The notes below the pieces were generated by a model. That model made no database searches, was not told where the DNA came from, and worked only from the letters and a program-made list of their open reading frames with translations. From Avimonas intestinalis (GTDB lineage: Bacteria > Bacillota > Clostridia > Oscillospirales > Acutalibacteraceae), in NCBI GenBank assembly GCA_904380375.1, contig CAJFID010000005.1, positions 34,619 through 98,618 of the forward strand: a stretch of 64,000 nt of DNA, given 5' to 3'. Positions within the stretch are counted from its first letter, which is position 1; the number at the start of each line of letters is the position of its first letter. Both the position numbers and the translations under genes were made by a program. Shown here one piece after another: positions 7,623 through 16,566 of this stretch.

Positions 7623-9602
7623 TTGGCTGTAGCGAAAATGAAGCTGGTGAATATCATCGGCCATGTGGATTTTCTCGACGCGGTGCTGATCGCCTGCGGG
7701 AAAACCGGCGTCTCCCAGCCGGACGACGCGCTGTCGTTTTTCTCCGACACGCGGGATTTCAGCACGCCACAGGAAGACAACCCGTATACCGAGCCCCTGG
7801 GCCGGCTCGAATCGGCCATTTCCCGCGCCTGCGGGGAGCTGCCAGCGGAGGAGGTGCTTACCGCGGTGAACGCGGAGCTCTCCCCCAACACGGAAAAGGA
7901 GCCGCTGTTCCAATATGTGGAGCGCTTTTCCAAGCAGATGGCCGACCTGACAAGGCAGCGCGGCCTCCTCTCAGTTCGCTGCGAATCCCTGAATAAGGAT
8001 TGCGAGCAGCTGGAGCACTTCATGGGGCTGGACATCGACCTGGACGCGGTGCTTGCCTGCCAGACCATCAAGGTGCGGTTCGGCCGCCTGCCGCGGGACA
8101 GCTTTGAAAAGCTGAAGATATACAACGAAAACCCGTATGTGCTGTTTTTCCCCGGCGCGAGCGATGCGAGCTATTATTGGGGCGTCTACTTCGCCCCGAT
8201 CGACCTGGCGCCGGAGGTAGACCGCATCTTTTCCAGCCTGTATTTTGAGCGGCTCCGGCTTCCCTCCGGCACGGGCCGGCCGGACGAAATTGTCGCCGGG
8301 CTAAAAAAGGAAAAGCAGCAGGTTGAGCAGGAGCTTGCCTCGCTGGACAAGCAGATTGCGGACACCTGGGCCGAAGAGCGGGACAAGTGCCTGCGGGTGT
8401 ATTCCCTGCTCAAGCAGCTCAGCTATTATTTCAGTGCCCGGCGGTATGCCGCGCGGTATAACGACAAGTTCATCTTGACCGGCTGGGTCCCCACCCGGGA
8501 CGAACGCCGGTTCCGGACGGCCCTGGACGCGGTTGACGGCATTGAATATACCATTGAGCGCGCGGACAGCGACGCCCATCACGCGCCGCCGGTAAAGCTG
8601 TGCAACGCCGGTATTTTCAAGCCCTTTGAGTTTTTTGTGGACATGTACGGCCTGCCCCGCTATACCGAAGTCGACCCGACCGCCTTCGTCGCTATCACCT
8701 ATACCCTGCTGTTCGGAATCATGTTCGGCGACCTGGGCCAGGGCCTTGTGGTCGCGGCCGTGGGCTGGCTGATGTGGAAGCTGAAAAAGATGGCGATCGG
8801 CAAGATCCTGGTCCCCTGCGGCATCTGCTCCGCCCTCTTTGGAGTGGTTTATGGTTCGGTATTTGGCTTTGAGCATGCGCTTGACCCACTGTACCACGCG
8901 CTGTTCGGGCTGGAGGAAAAGCCGATTGAGGTGATGAACTCCACCTGGGCCATGAACATTATCCTGGCCTCCGTCGTAATCGGCCTGGCGCTGATTATGC
9001 TGGCGATGTGCCTCAACATCTATTCCAGCCTGCGCAGGCGGGATTACGAAAGCGGCGTCTTCGGCCCGAACGGCATTGTCGGGCTGGTGTTTTACGGCTC
9101 GCTGGTATGCGGCTTTGGGCTGCAACTCCTGCTGAACGTGAAGATCGTCACCCTGCCCTATGTGCTGGTGCTGATCGTGCTGCCGCTGGTGCTGATGTTC
9201 CTGCGCGAGCCGCTGGGCCGACTGATGGCGCGCGATCCGGATTGGAAGCCGGAAAAATGGGGCGAGTTCATTCTCCAGAACTTTTTTGAAATGTTTGAGC
9301 TGATGCTGTCCTATCTGTCAAACACGATGTCCTTCCTACGGGTCGGGGCGTTCGTCCTGATCCACGCCGGCATGATGATGGCGGTCTTCACCTTGGCGGA
9401 GCTGGCCGGCGGCGTCGGCTATGTCGCCATTGTCATCTTCGGCAACGCGTTGGTGATGTGCATGGAGGCGCTGCTTGTGGCCATCCAGGTCCTGCGTCTG
9501 GAGTTTTACGAGATGTTCAGCCGGTATTACAACGGCGACGGCCGGCCCTTCAAGCCGCTTGATCCCAAGTCCGGCGAAAAGGTATTCACCGAGGTAAAGT
9601 AA
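7623..9602 (+). CDS. ntpI: V-type ATPase subunit I (a-subunit, membrane stator)
   Basis: 659-residue stator subunit carrying the ion half-channels. The N-terminal half (about 1-340) is soluble, with a coiled-coil stretch around residues 220-250 (KKEKQQVEQELASLDKQIAD). The C-terminal half carries about seven or eight membrane helices, including FGIMFGDLGQGLVVAAVGWL and the conserved segment LSYLSNTMSFLRVGAFVLIHAGM, where the family's functional arginine lies (SFLRVGAF). The start is a TTG at 7623 with AAGGTGAT a few bases upstream and gives the familiar MAVAKMK opening. It follows ntpC by 19 nt and is followed by the proteolipid gene. Confidence 0.95.
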   Translation: MAVAKMKLVNIIGHVDFLDAVLIACGKTGVSQPDDALSFFSDTRDFSTPQEDNPYTEPLGRLESAISRACGELPAEEVLTAVNAELSPNTEKEPLFQYVERFSKQMADLTRQRGLLSVRCESLNKDCEQLEHFMGLDIDLDAVLACQTIKVRFGRLPRDSFEKLKIYNENPYVLFFPGASDASYYWGVYFAPIDLAPEVDRIFSSLYFERLRLPSGTGRPDEIVAGLKKEKQQVEQELASLDKQIADTWAEERDKCLRVYSLLKQLSYYFSARRYAARYNDKFILTGWVPTRDERRFRTALDAVDGIEYTIERADSDAHHAPPVKLCNAGIFKPFEFFVDMYGLPRYTEVDPTAFVAITYTLLFGIMFGDLGQGLVVAAVGWLMWKLKKMAIGKILVPCGICSALFGVVYGSVFGFEHALDPLYHALFGLEEKPIEVMNSTWAMNIILASVVIGLALIMLAMCLNIYSSLRRRDYESGVFGPNGIVGLVFYGSLVCGFGLQLLLNVKIVTLPYVLVLIVLPLVLMFLREPLGRLMARDPDWKPEKWGEFILQNFFEMFELMLSYLSNTMSFLRVGAFVLIHAGMMMAVFTLAELAGGVGYVAIVIFGNALVMCMEALLVAIQVLRLEFYEMFSRYYNGDGRPFKPLDPKSGEKVFTEVK

Positions 9603-9717
9603 CGCCGGCTGCCGGCTAGCCTAACCCATTGGGCGGGGTCCCGGCCCTATCCGCCCGCATCTGTCATACCCCGGCCCTCCACCGCGGCGGCCGGTTGAAA
9701 ATTAGGAGGTAAGCATT

Positions 9718-10164
9718 ATGAATCTTCTGTATCTTCTGATCCCTGTGGCGCTTCTGGTCTTCTCGGTCGTGCTGTCGATCGTCCTGGTCAAGCGGGGCAC
9801 CCCGGCCAAGAAGGCGCTCGCGGTTCACTTCCTGTCGGTCGTCGCGATCATGATCCTGACCTGCCTGCTCCCGATGGGGGCGGCCGCAGCCGGAGACGCG
9901 GACACGGCGGCGCCGGAAACCACCCAGTCCGAACAGGCGGAGACGGCGGACAGCTCCAAAGGCTTTGCGTATATCGGCGCGGCGCTCGCGGTCGGCCTGG
10001 CCGGTATCGGCGGCGGCATCGCAGTAGCGGCGGGCGCCCCGGCGGCCATCGGCGCGACGGCGGAGGATCCCAAGTCGTTCGGTAAATCCATCATCTTCGT
10101 GGCGCTGGGCGAAGGGTTCGGCCTCTACGGCCTGCTGATCGCAATCATGATCCTGATCCTTTAG
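9718..10164 (+). CDS. ntpK: V-type ATPase proteolipid (K/c) subunit with N-terminal two-helix extension
   Basis: 148-residue rotor-ring subunit. The C-terminal 70 residues form a single c-type hairpin: a glycine-rich first helix (AALAVGLAGIGGGIAVAAG), a polar loop with AEDPK, and a second helix carrying the ion-binding carboxylate E132 (VALGEGFGLYGLL). Before this come two hydrophobic segments (about 3-24 and 34-56) and an acidic, Thr/Glu/Ala-rich linker (59-80). The hydrophobic stretch ending GAAAAG could be a signal-peptide-like cleavage site. The helix-1 position where Na+-binding c-rings often carry glutamine reads glycine here, and E132 is not followed by Ser/Thr, so proton coupling is the more likely reading, though this is inference. 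Confidence 0.9.
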   Translation: MNLLYLLIPVALLVFSVVLSIVLVKRGTPAKKALAVHFLSVVAIMILTCLLPMGAAAAGDADTAAPETTQSEQAETADSSKGFAYIGAALAVGLAGIGGGIAVAAGAPAAIGATAEDPKSFGKSIIFVALGEGFGLYGLLIAIMILIL

Positions 10165-10183
10165 TCGAAAGAGGGCTTTCGCC

Positions 10184-10492
10184 ATGCGCTTCTATGTCAT
10201 CAGCGACAACGTGGACACCCAGGTCGGCCTGCGGCTGGCCGGGATTGACGGCGTCGTGGTACATGAACAGGACGAGGTGACCCAGGCTCTTTCCGACGCC
10301 ATGCAGATGCCGGACGTCGCCGTCATCCTGATGACCGAGCATCTCGTCAAGCTGTGCCCCGACCTGGTGGACGAGCTGAAGCTGAACCGGGCAAGGCCGC
10401 TGATCGTCGAGATCCCCGACCGCCATGGGAACGGCCGGGCCAAGGATTCCATCACGCGGTATGTGCGGGACGCCATCGGCATTAAAATATGA
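10184..10492 (+). CDS. ntpG: V-type ATPase subunit F (NtpG-type)
   Basis: 102-residue central-stalk subunit. The opening RFYVISDNVDTQVGLRLAGI, the middle block (VAVILMTEHLVKLC) and the end PLIVEIPDRHG match the Rossmann-like F subunit family. It starts 20 nt after the proteolipid stop with GAAAGAGGGC upstream of the ATG. A 286-nt spacer with two strong hairpins separates it from ntpE, so this is the last gene of the first operon segment. Confidence 0.93.
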   Translation: MRFYVISDNVDTQVGLRLAGIDGVVVHEQDEVTQALSDAMQMPDVAVILMTEHLVKLCPDLVDELKLNRARPLIVEIPDRHGNGRAKDSITRYVRDAIGIKI

Positions 10493-10508
10493 CGGCATAG
10501 GCCCCTGT

Positions 10509-10541
10509 CCTCCGCCGGGAACCGGATGTTCCCGGCGGAGG
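10509..10541 (+). promoter_or_regulatory. Intra-operon stem-loop 1 between ntpG and ntpE
   Basis: A perfect 14-bp inverted repeat (CCTCCGCCGGGAAC / GTTCCCGGCGGAGG, 5-base loop) begins 17 nt after the ntpG stop. No T-run follows, so it is more likely an RNA-stability or processing element than a full terminator. Confidence 0.6.
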
Positions 10542-10637
10542 GCGGCCCGGCCGCTGCGTTGGACGACGGGGCTCTCTGCTCTCTGCCGGACGGCGCGGCA
10601 GGAAAGCCGGGAGGGCGGCAAAACGCACACAATGTTT

Positions 10638-10681
10638 CCGAAAAGGAAAAGCGGCGGCAGGAACGGCCTTTTCCTTTTCGG
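10638..10681 (+). promoter_or_regulatory. Intra-operon stem-loop 2 between ntpG and ntpE
   Basis: CCGAAAAGGAAAA at 10638-10650 pairs perfectly with TTTTCCTTTTCGG at 10669-10681 across an 18-base loop. It lies about 100 nt upstream of the ntpE start. Whether it attenuates, stabilises or serves as a processing site cannot be told from sequence. Confidence 0.6.
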
Positions 10682-10778
10682 AAGGGTTGCGGCAATCGCT
10701 GCAAAAGCGCCGGCCCTATTGCGGCGGCATACCCCATTTTCCTTACCTAAAATCTTGCGGGAAGGCGGAGCGACCGTT

Positions 10779-11375
10779 ATGGCAAACAGCGAAGAAAAAA
10801 TCAGTAAATTTGTGCAGGCCATCACCGCCTATGCGGAAGAGCAGCGCGACCGGATCCATCAGGAAACCGAGGACTTCAAGTCGCAGCGGCTGTCCAAAGT
10901 GGAGCAGGAGGTGCTGGACGACGTCTATCGACTGATCCAGAAGGAGAACACCAGCATCCGCGGCGAAGGGATCCGGGAGATTTCCCGGCGGGATCTGGCG
11001 GCCCGAAAGGAGCTCCTTGCCCGGCGCCGGCAGATTATGGACGAGGTCTTTTCCCGCGCCGAAGAGGAGATCCTGGCCTTTACCCAAACCCCCGCATACG
11101 ATACGCTGCTGGCCGGCCTGCTGCGTGAGGCGGCCGCTGCGCTGCCGGCGGAAGGCACCGTTTACTCAATTTCCAAGCGGGACGAGGCGAAGATCCCGGC
11201 GCTTTCCGCCTTATGCCCCCCGTCAAGCCGGATTGAAACGTCGGAGGATATCCGCTTGGGCGGCGTGCGCGGGGAAAACGCGGAGAGCGGCCTGATCGCG
11301 GACAACACGCTGGACAGCCGGCTGATCCTTCAGCGGGAGGAATTCGTCCGCACGTCGGGGCTGACCGTCGGCTGA
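10779..11375 (+). CDS. ntpE: V-type ATPase subunit E (peripheral stalk)
   Basis: 198-residue peripheral-stalk subunit. The first 110 residues are a long charged helix (about 5-105; EEKISKFVQAITAYAEEQRD onward), and the C-terminal part is a small globular domain that docks on the catalytic head, containing the sequence SEDIRLGGVRGENAESGLIA. The open frame extends far upstream, but the ATG at 10779 marks the natural family start and has GGCGGAG upstream. It begins the second operon segment (E, A, B, D), the soluble V1 part. Placement of E after the F-type subunit differs from the gene order in Enterococcus hirae. Confidence 0.85.
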   Translation: MANSEEKISKFVQAITAYAEEQRDRIHQETEDFKSQRLSKVEQEVLDDVYRLIQKENTSIRGEGIREISRRDLAARKELLARRRQIMDEVFSRAEEEILAFTQTPAYDTLLAGLLREAAAALPAEGTVYSISKRDEAKIPALSALCPPSSRIETSEDIRLGGVRGENAESGLIADNTLDSRLILQREEFVRTSGLTVG

Positions 11376-11414
11376 TTCCCGGCGGGCTCGCTAAACAGGA
11401 ACGGAGTGAAGGTT

Positions 11415-13184
11415 ATGCGCGAAAAAGAGCAACAGGAAAACCGGATATACGGGATCAACGGCCCGGTCATCACCCTGCTGGGCGACACCGGCTTTTCTAT
11501 GATGGAAATGGTGCAGGTGGGCAACGACCGGCTGGTCGGAGAGGTCATCGGCATCAACGACCAAAAGACCACCATCCAGGTCTATGAAAATACGACCGGC
11601 CTGCGCCAGGGGGAGCCGGTGGTCGGCTCGGGCGGCCCGTTGTGCGCCACGCTGGGCCCGGGGATCCTGGACAACATCTTTGACGGCATTGAACGCCCGC
11701 TCAAAGCGATTGAAGAGCAGTCGGGCGACTTTATCCGCCGCGGCGTCAGCGTCTCAGCCCTGGATGAAGAGCGGGAATGGGATGTGCATGTCACGGTAAA
11801 GCCGGGGGACCGGCTGGAGCCGGGCGTCATCTACGCCACCTGCCCGGAAACCCCGATCATTGAGCACCGCTGCATGGTCCCTCCCTTCTTGTCCGGCGTG
11901 GTGGAGACGGCGGCCCCCGACGGGAAATACCGGGTCAACGATACGGTCGTTACCCTCAAGGACGACAAGGGGGAGCTCCATCCGCTCTCCCTATGCCAGA
12001 AATGGCCGATCCGCACCCCCCGCCCGGTCGCTGAGCGGCTGTACGCCAACGCGCCTTTGATTACCGGCCAGCGGGTGATCGACTCGCTGTTCCCGGTCGC
12101 CAAGGGCGGCACCGCCGCGATCCCCGGCGGGTTCGGTACCGGCAAGACCATGACCCAGCATCAGCTGGCCAAGTGGTGCGACGCCGACATCATCGTATAC
12201 ATCGGCTGCGGCGAACGCGGGAACGAGATGTCCCAGGTGCTTGAAGAATTCACCGGCTTGGTCGACCCGAAATCCGGCCGGCCGATGACCGACCGCACCA
12301 CGCTGATCGCCAATACCTCAAATATGCCGGTGGCCGCCCGCGAAGCGTCCATTTATACCGGCATCACCCTGGCGGAGTATTACCGCGATATGGGCTACCA
12401 CGTCGCGATCATGGCCGATTCCACCTCCCGTTGGGCGGAGGCGCTCCGCGAAATTTCCGGCCGCTTGGAGGAAATGCCCGCGGAGGAAGGTTTCCCGGCT
12501 TACCTCCCCTCCCGCCTATCCCAGTTCTACGAACGGGCCGGGCTGATCCGCTCCCTGGGCGGGGCGGAGGGCAGCGTCACCATCATCGGCGCAGTCTCCC
12601 CCCAGGGCAACGACTTTTCGGAGCCGGTCACCCAGAACACCAAGCGCTTTACCCGCTGCTTCTGGGCGCTGGATAAATCCCTGGCCTATGCCCGCCACTA
12701 TCCCGCCATCAACTGGACGACCAGCTATAGCGAATACCTAGGCGACCTGGCGGCCTGGTATGAAAAAAACGTCGGGGAAGATTTCATCGCCTGCCGTGCG
12801 CAGATTTCCCAGCTTTTGCAGGAAGAGAACAAGCTGATGGAGATCGTCAAGCTGATCGGCGCGGACGTGCTGCCGGACGATCAGAAGCTTGTGATTGAAA
12901 TCGCACGGGTAATCCGGAACGGCTTTTTGCAGCAGAACGCCTACCATCAGGACGACACCTACGTCCCGATGGAAAAGCAGCTGAAAATGATGCGGGTTAT
13001 CCTGCGCCTGTACAACGCTGCGCAGGCGCTGGTGGCCCGGGCGGTCCCGCTGTCCCGGCTCACCGCGACCGGCCTGTTTGACGAGGTTTCCCGCATGAAA
13101 TATGACGTGCCGAACGACCAGCTGGAGCTGCTGGACGGTTATATGCAGAAAATCGACGAAACGATGCAGAAGCTGGGGCAATAG
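11415..13184 (+). CDS. ntpA: V-type ATPase catalytic subunit A
   Basis: 589-residue catalytic subunit. The P-loop GGFGTGKT is at residues 238-245, preceded by the A-type-specific insertion domain (about 110-190) that distinguishes V-type A from F-type beta. The segments ADSTSRWAEALREISGRLEE and the ATP-site region around YTSYSEYLGDL-like text are as expected. Two starts are possible (GTG 11406, ATG 11415); the ATG gives the usual length. It is followed after 68 nt by subunit B. Strong and complete match to the family. Confidence 0.97.
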   Translation: MREKEQQENRIYGINGPVITLLGDTGFSMMEMVQVGNDRLVGEVIGINDQKTTIQVYENTTGLRQGEPVVGSGGPLCATLGPGILDNIFDGIERPLKAIEEQSGDFIRRGVSVSALDEEREWDVHVTVKPGDRLEPGVIYATCPETPIIEHRCMVPPFLSGVVETAAPDGKYRVNDTVVTLKDDKGELHPLSLCQKWPIRTPRPVAERLYANAPLITGQRVIDSLFPVAKGGTAAIPGGFGTGKTMTQHQLAKWCDADIIVYIGCGERGNEMSQVLEEFTGLVDPKSGRPMTDRTTLIANTSNMPVAAREASIYTGITLAEYYRDMGYHVAIMADSTSRWAEALREISGRLEEMPAEEGFPAYLPSRLSQFYERAGLIRSLGGAEGSVTIIGAVSPQGNDFSEPVTQNTKRFTRCFWALDKSLAYARHYPAINWTTSYSEYLGDLAAWYEKNVGEDFIACRAQISQLLQEENKLMEIVKLIGADVLPDDQKLVIEIARVIRNGFLQQNAYHQDDTYVPMEKQLKMMRVILRLYNAAQALVARAVPLSRLTATGLFDEVSRMKYDVPNDQLELLDGYMQKIDETMQKLGQ

Positions 13185-13252
13185 AAGCCCCGCCGGCAAC
13201 GCCGCGGGCGGAGCCGGCCACAGCACGGGTATGGGAAAGGGATGACTGACGA

Positions 13253-14662
13253 ATGATTATTGAATACAGAGGCGTGAAAGAAATCAACGGCTCCCTGGTC
13301 GTGATTGACGGCGTAAAAGACGCTTCGTTTGAGGAAACCGTCACAATAGAGCTGGACGACGGCACTACCCGTTACGGGCGGGTCGTGCAGCTTGAGGGGG
13401 AACGGGCGGTAATCCAGGTGTTTGAGGGGACCAACGGCATCTCCCTGTCCAATACCCGCACCCGCCTGCTCGGCCGCCCGGTTGAAATGCCGCTGTCCCC
13501 CGAGCTGCTCGGCCGGATCTTCAACGGCGTCGGCCGCCCGGCGGACGGGCTGGGCGACATCTTCCCCGAAGTGCGGCGGGATGTCAACGGCTCGGCCATC
13601 AACCCGGTTTCCCGTGTCTATCCCCGCAACTTCATTGAAACCGGCATCTCCTCGATTGACTGCCTGATGACCCTGATCCGCGGCCAAAAGCTGCCGATCT
13701 TCTCCGGCTCCGGCATGAAGCATAACGAGCTGGCGGCCCAGATCGTCCGGCAGGCCAAGATTTCCGACCAGGAAGGCGGGGATTTTGCCATCGTCTTCGC
13801 CGCCATGGGCGTGACCAACGACGTGGCCGACTATTTCCGCCGCGTTTTTGAGGAAAGCGGCGTGCTTAGCCGGGTTGCGATGTTCTTAAACCTGTCCAAC
13901 GACCCGATCGTCGAACGGATCCTGACCCCCCGCTGCGCGCTGACCGCGGCGGAATACCTCGCGTTTGACCGGGGGATGCATATCCTGGTCATCATGACCG
14001 ATATGACCTCCTACGCCGAGGCGCTGCGCGAATTCTCCTCCTCCAAGGGGGAAATCCCCGGGCGGAAGGGGTATCCCGGCTACCTGTATTCCGATCTGGC
14101 CTCCCTGTACGAGCGGGCCGGGATGATCAAGGGGAGCAAGGGCTCCGTAACCCAGATCCCGATTTTGACGATGCCGAACGACGACATCACCCACCCGGTG
14201 CCCGACCTAACCGGCTATATCACCGAAGGCCAGATCGTGCTCGACCGCTCGCTGGACGCCAGCGGCATTTACCCGCCGGTATCGGCCCTTCTCTCCCTGT
14301 CCCGCCTAATGAAGGACGGCATTGGCGAGGGTTTTACCCGCGCCGACCACGCCGCGGTATCCAACCAGCTGTTTGCCTGCTGCGCCCGGGTGCAGGACGC
14401 GCGCTCCCTCGCTTCAGTCATCGGCGAGGAGGAATTGTCGCCCAACGATAAAAAGCTGCTGCAGTTCGGGCAGATGTTTGACCAGCAGTTTATCAACCAA
14501 GGGGTCAACGAAAGCCGCTCGATCAACCAGACCTTGGATCTCGGATGGAAGCTGCTGTCCACCCTGCCCAGAGAAGAGCTTGACCGTATTGACGACCAGA
14601 TGCTCGCGGAGCACTACCACCCGGAACAGGCGGAACCGCCGGCTGCACCAGCCGCCGTTTAA
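13253..14662 (+). CDS. ntpB: V-type ATPase regulatory subunit B
   Basis: 469-residue non-catalytic nucleotide-binding subunit that alternates with subunit A in the head. It starts with the beta-barrel domain (EYRGVKEINGSLVVIDGVKD). The central segment DCLMTLIRGQKLPIFSGSGM lacks a proper P-loop lysine, as is normal for B. It continues with MTDMTSYAEALREFSSSKGE and the helical C-terminal domain. The extreme C-terminus is a short Ala/Pro/Glu-rich tail. The ATG at 13253 is preceded by AAAGGGATGA. It lies between ntpA and ntpD with short spacers. Confidence 0.97.
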   Translation: MIIEYRGVKEINGSLVVIDGVKDASFEETVTIELDDGTTRYGRVVQLEGERAVIQVFEGTNGISLSNTRTRLLGRPVEMPLSPELLGRIFNGVGRPADGLGDIFPEVRRDVNGSAINPVSRVYPRNFIETGISSIDCLMTLIRGQKLPIFSGSGMKHNELAAQIVRQAKISDQEGGDFAIVFAAMGVTNDVADYFRRVFEESGVLSRVAMFLNLSNDPIVERILTPRCALTAAEYLAFDRGMHILVIMTDMTSYAEALREFSSSKGEIPGRKGYPGYLYSDLASLYERAGMIKGSKGSVTQIPILTMPNDDITHPVPDLTGYITEGQIVLDRSLDASGIYPPVSALLSLSRLMKDGIGEGFTRADHAAVSNQLFACCARVQDARSLASVIGEEELSPNDKKLLQFGQMFDQQFINQGVNESRSINQTLDLGWKLLSTLPREELDRIDDQMLAEHYHPEQAEPPAAPAAV

Positions 14663-14707
14663 CCGGGATCCGGCGTTTTCATCCTTAGGAAAGTGTGGTG
14701 ACGACCC

Positions 14708-15331
14708 TTGGCGGAGCAGGTGTTCCCCACCAAAGGGAATCTGATCAACGTAAAAAAGACGCTGAACCTGGCCAAGGTCGGCTTTGAGCTGCTTGACCGC
14801 AAGCGCAACATCATCGTCCGGGAAATGATGGCGCTCATTGAGCGGGCGGAGTCTATCCAATCCCAGATAGACGCCTGCTATGAGCAGGCGTATCTCGCGC
14901 TGCAGCGGGCCAACGTCGCACACGGCATTTGCAGCGACATCGCCGCTTCGGTGCCGGTTGAAGACGGCCTGTCCCTCACAACCCGCAGCGTTATGGGGGT
15001 GGAAATCCCCTTGGTATCCCTTGATGCCGAGCCGGTGGAGCTTTCCTATGGCTTCATGTTTTCTAGCTCCCTGGTAGACGAGGCGTACATCAAATTTGAC
15101 CGGGTGAAAAAGCTTACTGCGGAGCTGGCTGAGGTGGAAAACAGCGTCTACCGCCTGGCGACCGCCGTCAACAAGACGCAGAAGCGGGCCAACGCGCTGA
15201 AAAATATCATCATCCCCCGGTACACAAGCACGGTCAAATACATCACCGATTCGCTTGAGGAAAAGGAACGGGAAGATTTTTCACGAATGAAGGTCATCAA
15301 GGCGCAAAAGGAAGCCAAGCAGAACGCTTAG
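14708..15331 (+). CDS. ntpD: V-type ATPase subunit D (central rotor shaft)
   Basis: 207-residue rotor shaft, two long antiparallel helices at the ends (about 5-75 and 120-195) with a short globular middle. The opening FPTKGNLINVKKTLNLAKVG and the C-terminal ALKNIIIPRYTSTVKYITDS are family signatures. The start is a TTG at 14708; GGTGA lies seven bases upstream and no ATG is available in frame before the conserved region. It is the last gene of the operon and is followed 13 nt later by a perfect palindrome acting as terminator. Confidence 0.95.
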   Translation: MAEQVFPTKGNLINVKKTLNLAKVGFELLDRKRNIIVREMMALIERAESIQSQIDACYEQAYLALQRANVAHGICSDIAASVPVEDGLSLTTRSVMGVEIPLVSLDAEPVELSYGFMFSSSLVDEAYIKFDRVKKLTAELAEVENSVYRLATAVNKTQKRANALKNIIIPRYTSTVKYITDSLEEKEREDFSRMKVIKAQKEAKQNA

Positions 15332-15343
15332 CAGAAAAGGATG

Positions 15344-15371
15344 AAGGGATGCCAACGCGTTGGCATCCCTT
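15344..15371 (+). terminator. Terminator of the V-ATPase operon (28-bp perfect palindrome)
   Basis: Two 14-base arms (AAGGGATGCCAACG and its complement) meet without a loop spacer, 13 nt after ntpD, followed by CTTGTTGCTTT. The T-run is broken but the stem is strong. Confidence 0.8.
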
Positions 15372-15467
15372 CTTGTTGCTTTATGCGAAAACATGGGTAG
15401 AAGGATCCCAGAGGATGGAAAAAAGTATTTCTCAATTTTTACTAAATAATGATAATTTTTATTTTTA

Positions 15468-15496
15468 TTGACATCTGTTTTCCCCTCTTCTATACT
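15468..15496 (+). promoter_or_regulatory. Near-consensus sigma-A promoter
   Basis: TTGACA and TATACT are separated by exactly 17 nt in a strongly AT-rich segment, 40 nt upstream of the gene at 15536. It is one of the best-matching promoters in the window and implies strong expression of a single gene. Confidence 0.85.
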
Positions 15497-15535
15497 AAAA
15501 ATATAGACAAAACCAGTAGAAAGGCAGGCATCTCT

Positions 15536-16495
15536 ATGAAACGGCTCAGCAAAGAGGAATTCCAACGTATCCGGCAGTGGGTATACCTGTTTGCCCGCCA
15601 TTTGGATATCACTCGGTGGCAGTATTGGTTTGAAAACGGCAGCCGGGAGGCCGTGGCGGACGCTTTAATGGTATATCAGAACCCGGACGGCGGCTTCGGC
15701 CATGGGCTGGAACCGGACAATATGAACCCGAACTCCTCCCCCTTCCCCACCTTTATGGCTTGGGAAATTTTGCAGGAAATCGGCTGCGATTCCAAAGATT
15801 ACCCGATGATCCAAGACATCATGCGGTATTTGGAAAACTGCGAATATGTAACGGACAAGGGATGTTACTGGGCGATCCCCTCAAACAACGAGTACCCATG
15901 CCAGCTCTGGTATCATTTCCCCCACCGGCCGCGGTTCCAGGATGTTTGGCCGCCGGAGGCCTACTGCAACGCCAGCCTGATCAATTTCATCCTCCAGTAT
16001 TATGACAAAGACTCGCCGATGTACCAAAAGATGCTGCGGATTATTGATTACCGGATTTCCTTCCTACCGCAGCTTCCCGTTTTTCTGAAAGCGGCGGAAT
16101 ACGACGTCGAGCATTCAATGGAAGCCAACGACTGGCAGCACCTGATCTGCCTGTTGGACAGGCATGGGCTCCGGAGCCATGAGGAATGCCAGCGGCTGAA
16201 CGACCTGCTGCTGGAACTGCTGAAGGCCTCCCCCTATCCCCATGTGCGCGACGACATCGAGCGTCGGATTGACAGCGGCGTCCCCAACGATGATCCACCC
16301 AGTTGGGAGGATCTGGACCGGATAGTTGACCGGCTGAGCCATGGGCAAAGTTGGAACCAAGACGGGCTGCGCTGCCAGGAGGCTGAGTGCGAACAGCGGA
16401 TGTCGGAGATGGACGCCGGCGGCCTCTGGTGGCCGATCAACGACGCCATCCGCAGCCTTCGCCTCCTCAAGGAGGCCGGGCGGATCGAGGAATAG
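15536..16495 (+). CDS. Uncharacterised protein with terpenoid-cyclase/prenyltransferase-like repeats
   Basis: 319-residue soluble protein. The segment ALMVYQNPDGGFGHGLEPD (about residues 43-61) is the QNPDGGFG type motif of the squalene-cyclase/prenyltransferase alpha6-alpha6 toroid, and later segments (TFMAWEILQEIG; ASLINFILQYYD; GLWWPINDAIRSLRLLKEAG) fit helical-hairpin repeats. It is shorter than true cyclases, and no DxDD acid motif was seen, so catalytic activity is doubtful. There is no signal peptide or membrane helix. It is monocistronic, with its own near-consensus promoter and a terminator, and shows the same codon preference as its neighbours. Its function is unknown. Confidence 0.7.
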   Translation: MKRLSKEEFQRIRQWVYLFARHLDITRWQYWFENGSREAVADALMVYQNPDGGFGHGLEPDNMNPNSSPFPTFMAWEILQEIGCDSKDYPMIQDIMRYLENCEYVTDKGCYWAIPSNNEYPCQLWYHFPHRPRFQDVWPPEAYCNASLINFILQYYDKDSPMYQKMLRIIDYRISFLPQLPVFLKAAEYDVEHSMEANDWQHLICLLDRHGLRSHEECQRLNDLLLELLKASPYPHVRDDIERRIDSGVPNDDPPSWEDLDRIVDRLSHGQSWNQDGLRCQEAECEQRMSEMDAGGLWWPINDAIRSLRLLKEAGRIEE

Positions 16496-16566
16496 TTTCG
16501 GCTGATGATTTCAGGTCGTTCAAACGATAAATACGGGCCGCCGTCTATGGCCTGCAAGTTTTTTCA

